Positions 1 to 5,958 of a DNA stretch of 15,125 bases are shown piece after piece (the first letter of the stretch is position 1; each line of letters starts with the position of its first letter). The notes beneath the pieces were generated by a model. The model was not told the origin of the DNA. It did no database searches and was given only the letters and a program-made list of their open reading frames with translations. The DNA comes from an uncultured Eubacteriales bacterium (GTDB lineage Bacteria > Bacillota > Clostridia > Oscillospirales > Acutalibacteraceae). A program made the translations under genes and the position numbers. The DNA is taken from contig ONWI01000174.1 of assembly GCA_900321515.1 (NCBI GenBank), positions 1 through 15,125 on the forward strand. Direction: 5' to 3'.

Positions 1-1189
1 ACCACTGATAGCTCAGGTCTTTTCCTGTAGCCTTGACGCTGAATGTAACTTTTTCGCCGTTTTTCGGTGAAACCGACTTCGGATGCTCTGTTATCACCAA
101 CGGAGTTTTCACGGTCAGGGAAGCTGTTTTCGATTCAGCCTTGCCGCCGCTGCCGTCGGTTACGGTGCATTTCACCTGCGTTCCGTTCCAGCTTTCCTCA
201 GCTTTCACAGAGATGGCTGAGGAGGTCTTGTCCTTCCACAATGTCCATGAGGAATCGGATGACTTCCTGTAATACCACTGGTAGCTCAGACTGCTTCCGC
301 TCGCATTAACGCTGAATTTTGCCTCATCCCCGGTATAGGCGGTAACCGACTTCGGATGACGTGTCACCTTCAGTTTGGGTCCGTATAATTCACTCTCCAG
401 CGCGTTCCATGTAGCCTTGCCGCACATACCGTCACTATCCAGACTGTGATCACTCTGGAAAGCCTTGACCACAGAAGCCGTTGAAGGACCATAGCATCCG
501 TCAACCTTAATATTGTAACCCAGACAGTAAAGACAAAGCTGCATATATAGTACGTCCGGACCTGAAAGGTTCGGATCAGAGAATTTAAGCAGGCGATTGT
601 ATGAAACCTTATATTCTTTCGGATTCATCTCACTCGGGTCTTTAACCGTCTTTCCCCTATAGACTTCATACTTCTTCCAATAAGTACTTCTCGCGTTTTC
701 ACCGCGAATATCTGCCTTGATTTCCTTTTTAGCGGGTATTTCATAATAGTAACACCAGTGATAGCCCGCCTTATATGCACCGTCCGGCGTGTTATCGACA
801 GATTTTATGTAATTATACACGCCGCTGTAGCTCTTTTTCAGATCATATTCAAGAAATCTGAGCTGACCGTTGATCGTCATGTAATCAAGCCCGTTGCTCT
901 CACAGTAATTGATCAGGCTTCTTTTGCGCCCGGCATGCCATTGAAACAGACCAAAGCTTGTCCCGTCATCACCGTCTTCCAAAGGGTTAAAATCCGATTC
1001 CGCCTTTACATTGGCGAGCAGTCCGCACGCCGCCGCGGTATTCAGTCCCATCTCAGACACAAAATAATTGTAGACCTGCGCTTCATTGGACAGCGTATTG
1101 TCAGCCATTGTCAACCGACCCGGCATTATCGTAAATACGATAACCAATGCCGTCAGAGCAGCAAGTACCCTCCGCGCTTTTTTTCTCAT
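1..1189 (-). CDS. Exported lysozyme (phage-tail-lysozyme-like) with peptidoglycan-binding and Ig-like domains, C-terminus cut by window edge
   Basis: The reading frame is open from an ATG at 1189 down to position 1 without a stop, so 396 residues are visible and the C-terminus lies outside the window. The start has an AGGAGG seven bases upstream. Residues 1-29 look like a signal peptide (basic MRKKARR, then a hydrophobic stretch, cleavage near TMA). Residues about 35-175 resemble the phage-tail lysozyme fold (LLANVKAESDFNP, then SFGLFQWHAGRK); Glu64 is the likely catalytic acid. Residues about 200-268 form a PG_binding_1-type repeat (GCYGPSTASVVKAFQ). Residues 272-361 are an Ig-like domain (SYQWYYRKSSDSSW, then CTVTDGSGGK), and a second one starts near 364 and is truncated by the edge. 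Inferred role: secreted muramidase acting on the cell wall. It is a paralogue of the neighbour ending at 1462 but has at least one more Ig domain. The enzyme class is fairly sure; the physiological role (autolysis, sporulation or attack on other bacteria) is not visible. Confidence 0.85.
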   Translation of the reverse strand, partial: MRKKARRVLAALTALVIVFTIMPGRLTMADNTLSNEAQVYNYFVSEMGLNTAAACGLLANVKAESDFNPLEDGDDGTSFGLFQWHAGRKRSLINYCESNGLDYMTINGQLRFLEYDLKKSYSGVYNYIKSVDNTPDGAYKAGYHWCYYYEIPAKKEIKADIRGENARSTYWKKYEVYRGKTVKDPSEMNPKEYKVSYNRLLKFSDPNLSGPDVLYMQLCLYCLGYNIKVDGCYGPSTASVVKAFQSDHSLDSDGMCGKATWNALESELYGPKLKVTRHPKSVTAYTGDEAKFSVNASGSSLSYQWYYRKSSDSSWTLWKDKTSSAISVKAEESWNGTQVKCTVTDGSGGKAESKTASLTVKTPLVITEHPKSVSPKNGEKVTFSVKATGKDLSYQW

Positions 1190-1226
1190 TCATATGCCTC
1201 CTCGTTTTTTAAAAAAGCTATAGAGC

Positions 1227-1255
1227 ATTATAACATAAATCATTTGCTTTTTCAA
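1227..1255 (-). promoter_or_regulatory. Sigma-A-type promoter of the left lysozyme gene
   Basis: On the minus strand a TTGAAA -35 (1250-1255) and a perfect TATAAT -10 (1227-1232) are 17 bp apart. They lie about 40 bp upstream of the start codon and just downstream of the preceding gene's terminator, so this gene is probably transcribed on its own. The 5' untranslated region contains the self-complementary run TTTTTTAAAAAA (1205-1216), directly before the ribosome binding site. Confidence 0.75.
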
Positions 1256-1285
1256 TGGTGTGAAATATTTTCTATTTATTAAAGC

Positions 1286-1329
1286 AAAAAAGAGACGCAG
1301 CCCGGAATAACATCCGAGACCGCGACTCT
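1286..1329 (-). terminator. Rho-independent terminator of the lysozyme gene ending at 1462
   Basis: On the minus strand AGAGTCGCGG pairs with CTGCGTCTCT (one mismatch, one wobble). An inner CTCGG/CCGGG stem and an eight-base loop follow, and then six T residues. It sits about 130 bases after the stop codon. The intervening 1330-1461 shows no gene and reads as a 3' untranslated tail. It separates the two paralogous lysozyme genes transcriptionally. Confidence 0.75.
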
Positions 1330-1461
1330 TTAGGAGCCTTTTGAATATATCTTCGCGCGCGTCCTGCTTGCGTCTTTTCCGGCTTCATCTGACAATAACC
1401 TGACTGAGCATTACGCACAAGCGGATATTCTGAAGTGACGCTGCATCTTTTTGCAAAACAA

Positions 1462-2592
1462 TTATCCTACAGCCACAGTATTACCGGCAAGGGTAATCTT
1501 GGCTGCGCTTGATGTGAGCGACTTGCCGCTCGCGTCGGTGACAACGCATCTTACCTGCATTCCGTTCCAGCTGGAATTGGAAACAGCGGATGTGGAAGCG
1601 GTGTTGTGACCAGTCCACTTTTTCCATGAGGATTCGTCAGCCTTCTTGTAATACCACTGATAGCTCAGATTCTTGCCGCTCGCCTTGACGGTGAACTTGG
1701 CTGAATCGGAACAATTGACTGTGACGGACTTGGGCTGCTGTGTAATCTTAAGTTTGCTTGCCGACGAATTGACGGAAGCCGCTTTGGACTCTATCGCCTT
1801 CCATGTTTTGGAAGTTACAACGCCGTCAGCCTTAATGCCGTTCGCCTTCTGGAATTTCTTGACAACCGCCGCGGTTTTTTTACCGTAACTGCCGTCTGCG
1901 GTAACTTTGTAACCAAGCGTCTTCAGGCACTTCTGGAGATAAAGAACGTCTGCGCCCTTCATGGGATTGGACTTTACCTTAAGCTTGCGTGTAAAGGCTA
2001 TCTGTGAATTGCCGGAAGAAGCTTTTTCTTCCGTCTTTTCGGAAACACTGATCTGCTTGCCGTCATACTGGCTGTATTTCTTCCAATAGCTGTCACGGGC
2101 GAGTGCGCCTCTGTTTTTTGACTTAACTGATCTGTTGGAGGGTATCTCGTAATTGTAGCAGAAGTAATATCCAGCATTGTAAGCGCCGTCTCCGGAATTA
2201 TCTACCGACTTGAGGTAACTGTAAACCTTCTTGTAGGAATTCTTGAGCTCATAACCAAAGTAGCTGAGCTGACCCTCGACGGTCTTGTAATTCAAGCCCT
2301 TGTCCTTGCAGTAGCTGATAAGCTTGGACTTGCGGCCGGCGTGCCACTGGAAAAGGCCGTAGCTGGTGTTTCCGTCGCCGGTTTCAGAAATGTTGAATCC
2401 GGATTCGTGCTCAATGTTAGCCATAAGTCCGCAAGAGGCTGCGGTGTTGAATCCGAGTTTGCCGATAAGATAATTGTAAACCTTTGTTTCGGTTGTCTTA
2501 GCGCTGTCTGCATAAGCCTGCGTCTGCGGAACGAGTGTCGCAGCGAAAAGTATAACGAGCAACGCGGCTGTAAAACGTTTAATTCTGACCAT
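1462..2592 (-). CDS. Exported lysozyme (phage-tail-lysozyme-like) with peptidoglycan-binding and Ig-like domains
   Basis: I place the start at the ATG at 2592 (376 aa, MVRIKRF) because GGAGG lies ten bases upstream and a clean signal peptide follows (hydrophobic residues 8-20, cleavage near QAYA). An in-frame ATG at 2637 would put 15 polar residues before it. Residues about 35-175 are the lysozyme-like domain (GLMANIEHESGFN, then SYGLFQWHAGRK); Glu63, or less likely Glu61, should be catalytic. Residues about 203-268 are a PG_binding_1 repeat (GSYGKKTAAVVKKFQ). Residues 280-368 are one Ig-like domain (SYQWYYKKADESSWKKW, then RCVVTDASGK). Inferred role: secreted peptidoglycan muramidase targeted to the wall by the two C-terminal modules. 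It is a close paralogue of the next gene on the left and matches it almost domain for domain. The gene has its own promoter with WalR-like boxes, and a terminator about 130 bases after the stop. Confidence 0.9.
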   Translation of the reverse strand: MVRIKRFTAALLVILFAATLVPQTQAYADSAKTTETKVYNYLIGKLGFNTAASCGLMANIEHESGFNISETGDGNTSYGLFQWHAGRKSKLISYCKDKGLNYKTVEGQLSYFGYELKNSYKKVYSYLKSVDNSGDGAYNAGYYFCYNYEIPSNRSVKSKNRGALARDSYWKKYSQYDGKQISVSEKTEEKASSGNSQIAFTRKLKVKSNPMKGADVLYLQKCLKTLGYKVTADGSYGKKTAAVVKKFQKANGIKADGVVTSKTWKAIESKAASVNSSASKLKITQQPKSVTVNCSDSAKFTVKASGKNLSYQWYYKKADESSWKKWTGHNTASTSAVSNSSWNGMQVRCVVTDASGKSLTSSAAKITLAGNTVAVG

Positions 2593-2648
2593 TTGAATCA
2601 TTCCTCCGTTTCGAATTCTGTCTGACTCTTTTTTCAAACGACACGTGG

Positions 2649-2678
2649 ATTATAACACAGTTGAAACCTGTTTGTCAA
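2649..2678 (-). promoter_or_regulatory. Sigma-A-type promoter of the right lysozyme gene
   Basis: On the minus strand a consensus TTGACA (2673-2678) and a consensus TATAAT (2649-2654) are separated by 18 bp, about 57 bp upstream of the chosen start codon. Both hexamers are perfect, which supports a strong vegetative promoter. Confidence 0.8.
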
Positions 2679-2704
2679 TATTTGTAACTAATATCGCTTA
2701 TTTA

Positions 2705-2742
2705 TTTACAAAGCTTTAACAATTGATTACGCATTTGTAACA
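2705..2742 (-). promoter_or_regulatory. Two tandem WalR (YycF)-like boxes upstream of a lysozyme gene
   Basis: Minus-strand TGTTAA-AGCTT-TGTAAA (2721 down to 2705) fits the WalR consensus TGTWAH-N5-TGTWAH at every position. A second near-match, TGTTAC-AAATG-CGTAAT (2742 down to 2726), fits at 11 of 12 fixed positions. The two boxes are centred 21 bp apart, about two helical turns, and end 27 bp upstream of the -35. WalR controls wall hydrolases in Bacillus and Staphylococcus, so the position suits the gene. The region is AT-rich, so chance is not excluded. Confidence 0.5.
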
Positions 2743-2771
2743 TTAATACTGCGGCTGCTGAAAGTTTTTGG

Positions 2772-2843
2772 TAATAATTACAACAAAATACCGGACAAAA
2801 GTTGACTTTCAACAAATGTCCGGTTTCAAAATTGTAATAATTA
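2772..2843 (-). terminator. Long stem-loop after the pyridoxamine kinase gene, candidate terminator
   Basis: The core (2790-2824) pairs ACCGGACA with TGTCCGGT. An inner GTTGA/TCAAC stem with a three-base loop follows, separated from the core by a 3x3 internal loop. An outer 12-bp arm pair (2772-2783 with 2832-2843, one A-A mismatch) reaches into the kinase stop codon. On the minus strand the core is followed by ATTTTG, a weak U-tract. I read it as the terminator of the B6 transcript. Because the structure is nearly palindromic it could also act in DNA form. Confidence 0.55.
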
Positions 2844-3662
2844 ATTTGTAAGAATATGAAGCGCCTTCTCAAAATTCACTCCGAATCTGCTGTCTTCGCA
2901 GTCGCCGATTGTGAGTTTTATACACTCACAGGTAAAGCTCACAGCCGATTCAACAGCCTGCCCCAAAGTCTCGCCTTTGGCAAGCGCCCCTGCGCAGACC
3001 GAGGCGAAAATGTCTCCCGTTCCGTGGAATCTGCCCTCGACCTTTTCTCCCATACATAGGAAATATTCGTCATTCACGCTGTCGTAAGCCGCGGCGCCGA
3101 GTCTGCCCGGCTGCATACTGACTCCTGTCAGTATAGCCTTCGAGGTGCCGAGACCGGTAAGTCTGCGCAGTATATCCCTCAGATCGTCCCGGGTATAGCT
3201 GTCGCCTATGTAATCAATGCCCAGCATAAGACATGCCTCTGTGATATTGGGAACAATAATGTCACCCTTGCCGCAGAATTCAGCCATGCGGGCAACATAT
3301 TCGGGCTTAAATCCGGAATAGAGCCGTCCGTGGTCGCCCATAACAGGATCAATGAACACAAAGCCGTCTCCCCGGAATTCGTCAATGAAATCCGAGATAA
3401 TATCAAGCTGGCTGAGCGAACCAAGATATCCCGTGTAAATGCCGTCAAATTTAATTCCAGCCCGCTTCCAATGGTCGGTTATGCCCTGAATTTTGTCGGT
3501 AAGATCGCAGATTGACGGGTTTGGGAATAACGTGTGGGCAGATAGCAGAGCCGTCGGCAGTGGGCAAGCCTCCACTCCCATCGCCGATATTATCGGCAGA
3601 GCAACGGTGAGCGAACATCTGCCCACACAGGAAATATCCTGTACTGTCGCGATCCTTTTCAT
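2841..3662 (-). CDS. pdxK: Pyridoxamine/pyridoxal kinase (PdxK/PdxY type, ribokinase fold)
   Basis: This is a 273-aa protein starting at the ATG at 3662, with AAGGA eight bases upstream; the in-frame TTG just before it is less likely. It phosphorylates pyridoxal, pyridoxamine or pyridoxine to the 5'-phosphate in the cytoplasm. Visible family marks are the N-terminal ATVQDISCVGRCS with the S-C-V-G-R segment typical of this kinase group, DPVMGDHGRLYSGF in the middle, PNITEACLMLG, and the anion-hole/catalytic HGTGDIFASV near residue 220, whose Asp is the expected base. Length is normal for the family. It lies 39 bp downstream of an ECF transporter S component on the same strand, so uptake and trapping by phosphorylation are probably co-transcribed. 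A MocR-type regulator is divergent. The related activity HMP kinase (ThiD) is less likely, given the context and the N-terminal motif. Confidence 0.9.
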   Translation of the reverse strand: MKRIATVQDISCVGRCSLTVALPIISAMGVEACPLPTALLSAHTLFPNPSICDLTDKIQGITDHWKRAGIKFDGIYTGYLGSLSQLDIISDFIDEFRGDGFVFIDPVMGDHGRLYSGFKPEYVARMAEFCGKGDIIVPNITEACLMLGIDYIGDSYTRDDLRDILRRLTGLGTSKAILTGVSMQPGRLGAAAYDSVNDEYFLCMGEKVEGRFHGTGDIFASVCAGALAKGETLGQAVESAVSFTCECIKLTIGDCEDSRFGVNFEKALHILTN

Positions 3663-3701
3663 CAAATCAATCCTTACTGTGCTTTGATATTTGTTTGCTG
3701 T

Positions 3702-4340
3702 TTATTTGTTTTTTTGCTTTGTTCCTATATTATAATCGAAAAGTCCCGTTCTTGCCATCGCGGGTCTGAGCGCGGCGTAAAGCGCAACGGCTATAATAAC
3801 CGTCAGTATCGCGTTGACAAATGTGGTAAGGCTCTGGAACTTGGCAAGTATCGCCGAAGCTTTAGCGTCAACTCCTAAAATATACCTCTTGTAGAAATAT
3901 GACACCACAGGCTCGGCTATCACATTGAAGATCATGCCTGCGGAAGAACCTATGACCGTCCACAGGAAAACATGCTTCTGTGACTGAACGTGTCCTTCCG
4001 GCGTACGCATGGAAATTTTTCCGATTCTGTGAGCCACAAGCCCCGTGATAAGCCCTATGCAGAGCTTTAGCATAAATGTCTTGGGCGCTGAGGTGATATA
4101 AACCGGATCAAGCAGGTCGCCTATGGTCATACCAATAGCGCCGGCAATGCCTCCCGGAACTCCTCCGAATAACAGCGCCGCAAGCACACAGAATGTATTT
4201 CCCAGATGGAATGATGTATAGTCCGGTCCCGCCGGTATCTTGAACTGCAAAAACGTAAATGCCAGATAGCTCAGAGCCGCCATAATACCGACTTTTGCTA
4301 TCATCAAAGCCGGATTTTTCTTATCAGCCGGATTGCTCAT
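3702..4340 (-). CDS. ECF transporter S component, probably for vitamin B6
   Basis: This is a 212-aa very hydrophobic protein with about six membrane segments (roughly residues 12-32, 46-62, 64-80, 88-104, 123-145, 172-192). AAGGAG lies nine bases before the ATG. The pattern of an N-terminal MIAKVGIMAALSYLAF and a GGVPGGIAGAIGMTIGDLL loop is typical of substrate-binding S components of energy-coupling factor transporters. These borrow a shared EcfAAT ATPase module encoded elsewhere, and none is present in this window. The substrate cannot be read from the sequence. Vitamin B6 is inferred because the next gene is a pyridoxamine kinase and the divergent gene is a MocR regulator, as in described PdxU-type loci. 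It is the first gene of the minus-strand B6 transcript. Confidence 0.82.
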   Translation of the reverse strand: MSNPADKKNPALMIAKVGIMAALSYLAFTFLQFKIPAGPDYTSFHLGNTFCVLAALLFGGVPGGIAGAIGMTIGDLLDPVYITSAPKTFMLKLCIGLITGLVAHRIGKISMRTPEGHVQSQKHVFLWTVIGSSAGMIFNVIAEPVVSYFYKRYILGVDAKASAILAKFQSLTTFVNAILTVIIAVALYAALRPAMARTGLFDYNIGTKQKNK

Positions 4341-4381
4341 AATTATCAGTCTCCTTTGTTGTGAAAAAAATAATAAAAATC

Positions 4382-4399
4382 AATTTAACGCGTTAAATT
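4382..4399. repeat. 18-bp perfect palindrome near the predicted start of the pdx transcript
   Basis: AATTTAACGCGTTAAATT is a perfect palindrome centred between 4390 and 4391, about 45 bp upstream of the S-component start codon. It lies where transcription from either proposed minus-strand promoter would begin, so a bound repressor would block initiation. A GntR-family site or a site of another regulator are both possible. Confidence 0.6.
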
Positions 4400-4411
4400 A
4401 TAGCAAGTCAA
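4397..4411 (-). promoter_or_regulatory. Probable promoter of the ECF S component-kinase transcript
   Basis: On the minus strand TGCTATAAT (4405-4397) is an extended -10 with a perfect TATAAT, though no good -35 stands upstream of it. Alternatively TTGACT (4411-4406) serves as -35 with TTAAAT 17 bp further on (4388-4383). Either choice puts the left arm of the inverted repeat inside the promoter. Which one is used cannot be decided by reading. Confidence 0.5.
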
Positions 4412-4444
4412 TAGGATATTAATTTACAATCAGGCTATTGACTT
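4405..4444. promoter_or_regulatory. 10-bp inverted repeat operator candidate between divergent B6 genes
   Basis: AAGTCAATAG (4405-4414) and its exact reverse complement CTATTGACTT (4435-4444) are separated by 20 bp. Each arm contains a TTGACT pointing outward: the right arm forms the -35 of the regulator gene, and the left arm lies in the promoter of the transporter-kinase transcript. This geometry suits a dimeric regulator that controls both directions. The MocR protein encoded alongside is the obvious candidate, by inference only. Confidence 0.6.
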
Positions 4445-4465
4445 TCCTCAATCGACTGTTATAAT
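4438..4465 (+). promoter_or_regulatory. Promoter of the MocR-type regulator gene
   Basis: TTGACT (4438-4443) and a perfect TATAAT (4460-4465) are 16 bp apart on the plus strand. The -35 lies within the right arm of the inverted repeat. The predicted transcript has a leader of about 100 bases, which contains the imperfect inverted repeat TGTGCATTT-GA-AAATACACA (4479-4498). Confidence 0.7.
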
Positions 4466-4478
4466 ATTACATCATAAC

Positions 4479-4498
4479 TGTGCATTTGAAAATACACA
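4479..4498. repeat. Imperfect inverted repeat in the regulator leader
   Basis: TGTGCATTT and AAATACACA are inverted copies with one mismatch, separated by GA. They lie 13 bp downstream of the -10 of the regulator gene. It may be an operator for autoregulation or a small RNA hairpin; the sequence alone does not tell. Confidence 0.35.
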
Positions 4499-4575
4499 AT
4501 TATAACTATTTTTAATATGACAGTTTAGCGTTGATACCCAGTCTTATGGGACAGTTTGGAGATGAATTATATAAG

Positions 4576-5958
4576 ATGATATACGAGCCAATCTTTCTTG
4601 ACGAAAAATCAGGGCTGCCAATGTATCGTCAGCTATATGACAGCATAAAGGAAAAAATCTGCGGCGGCTGCCCGGCGGTCGGTGAAAAAATGCCCTCGAT
4701 ACGTCGGATCTCGGAGGAACTCGGCGTAAGCCGCACCACAGTCGAACAGGCATATCAGCAGCTCTGCGTAGAAGGCTATCTTGTCAGCCGTCCTCAGAGC
4801 GGATATTATGTGGAGGCGGCAGTCATTGAAAAAAGCGCCGGGTCTTCAAATGAAATATCTCAAAACGAACCCGAGCCTTTGGTGAAATACGACTTCGGCA
4901 GCCGATACATCGACGCCCGTAGCTCCGATCTCGATCTGTGGCGCAAATACGTCCGTTCTGTACTCAGCCGTGAGGACATCGTTTCTTCGTACGGCCATTA
5001 TCAGGGAGAACCTGAACTTCGGGTGCAGCTTGCGCGCTTCGGAAGTCTGCTGCGCGGAGTCAATTCCTCTCCGGACCGCATAGTCATCGGCGCGGGAGTG
5101 CAGCCGCTCCTGTCGCTGATCTGCGGACTGCTTGGTGAACGTGCCGGGAGGGTGGGAATTGAATATCCATGCTTTCCCCACGCGGAGAGAGTTTTCCGCG
5201 ACTTCCGTCTGACCATCACCGAACTCGGTCAGGATAAGTACGGCGTAACGCCGCAGGAATTATACTCTTCAAAGATCGACGTACTTTACCTCAATCCCTC
5301 AAACACAGAAAGCTTGGGGCGTCCTATGCCGGTCAGCCGGCGTGCGCAGCTGCTCGAATGGGCTGAACGCACGGACGGACTCATCATAGAGGACGACTAC
5401 AACGGCGCGCTCCGATTCAGATCGCGTCCGGTGCCTTCCATGCAGGGAATGGACGGCGGCGAACGGGTGATTTATCTCGGCTCATTCTCGAAGCTGCTCA
5501 TGCCGTCGGTGCGCATAAGCTACATGGCGCTGCCACCCGCGCTGGCTGAGCTTTACCGAAGCAGGGGCGCCGCCTATAACCAGACCTCCTCCAAAATAGA
5601 ACAGCTTGCGCTTGCCGAATTCATCCGTGACGGTCAAATTGAAAAACGGCTGCGCAGGCTGCGAAAGATATATTCCGAAAAGAGCGAACTGCTGATTTCA
5701 CTGCTGAATGAGTATTTCGGTTCGACTGCCGGAATACGCCTTGCCGAAACCGCACTATGTGCCGAGCTGTCCGTAAGCTGCGGCAAGGACTCGCGGGAAC
5801 TTGCCGCAGCCGCCCTTGCGGCCGGAGTTCGGGTAATCCCCACCGACACCGGAAAAGGTTCCGCGAAGCTGAGACTCAGCTTCGCGGGCATCGCATCGGA
5901 GGACATGCGGGAAGGAGTGCGTCTGCTTCACACAATAATCAGTCCATATTGCCGGTAG
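4576..5958 (+). CDS. MocR-family transcriptional regulator (GntR-type HTH fused to aminotransferase fold), probable B6 regulator
   Basis: The protein is 460 aa from the ATG at 4576. The start is uncertain: the GGAG is 14 bases away, and an ATG at 4546 or TTG at 4531 would add 10 or 15 residues. Residues about 8-78 are a GntR winged helix (LPMYRQLYDSI, EKMPSIRRISEELGVSRTTVEQAYQQL). A short linker follows, then a class I aminotransferase fold. PLP contacts look intact: IIEDDY, the lysine in LGSFSKLLMPSVR and the arginine in KLRLSFAGI. The usual TPSHQFPTG segment reads NPSNTESLGRPM, an unusual change. Such proteins sense PLP or its adducts. Being divergent from a B6 transporter and kinase, this one probably adjusts B6 salvage to PLP supply, as PdxR does. 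Its 3' end overlaps the convergent rsmE by 20 bp. Confidence 0.88.
   Translation: MIYEPIFLDEKSGLPMYRQLYDSIKEKICGGCPAVGEKMPSIRRISEELGVSRTTVEQAYQQLCVEGYLVSRPQSGYYVEAAVIEKSAGSSNEISQNEPEPLVKYDFGSRYIDARSSDLDLWRKYVRSVLSREDIVSSYGHYQGEPELRVQLARFGSLLRGVNSSPDRIVIGAGVQPLLSLICGLLGERAGRVGIEYPCFPHAERVFRDFRLTITELGQDKYGVTPQELYSSKIDVLYLNPSNTESLGRPMPVSRRAQLLEWAERTDGLIIEDDYNGALRFRSRPVPSMQGMDGGERVIYLGSFSKLLMPSVRISYMALPPALAELYRSRGAAYNQTSSKIEQLALAEFIRDGQIEKRLRRLRKIYSEKSELLISLLNEYFGSTAGIRLAETALCAELSVSCGKDSRELAAAALAAGVRVIPTDTGKGSAKLRLSFAGIASEDMREGVRLLHTIISPYCR

Noticed and set aside
758..1282. Plus-strand open frame of 174 codons over the left lysozyme
   Set aside because: The minus strand encodes a clear signal peptide and lysozyme domain with good start signals; this frame is a shadow that ends in the promoter region.
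1330..1461. Small RNA or short gene between the two lysozyme genes
   Set aside because: No ribosome binding site with an open frame and no separate promoter; it reads as the 3' untranslated region before the terminator.
1..2637. Prophage remnant suggested by phage-tail-type lysozymes
   Set aside because: No tail, capsid, holin, integrase or terminase genes are nearby; both proteins have signal peptides and individual promoters, so chromosomal exported hydrolases fit better.
4341..4575. Riboswitch in front of the vitamin transporter or the regulator
   Set aside because: The transporter leader is only about 50 bases and the regulator leader about 100 bases, with no conserved aptamer pattern that I recognise; a protein operator explains the symmetry better.
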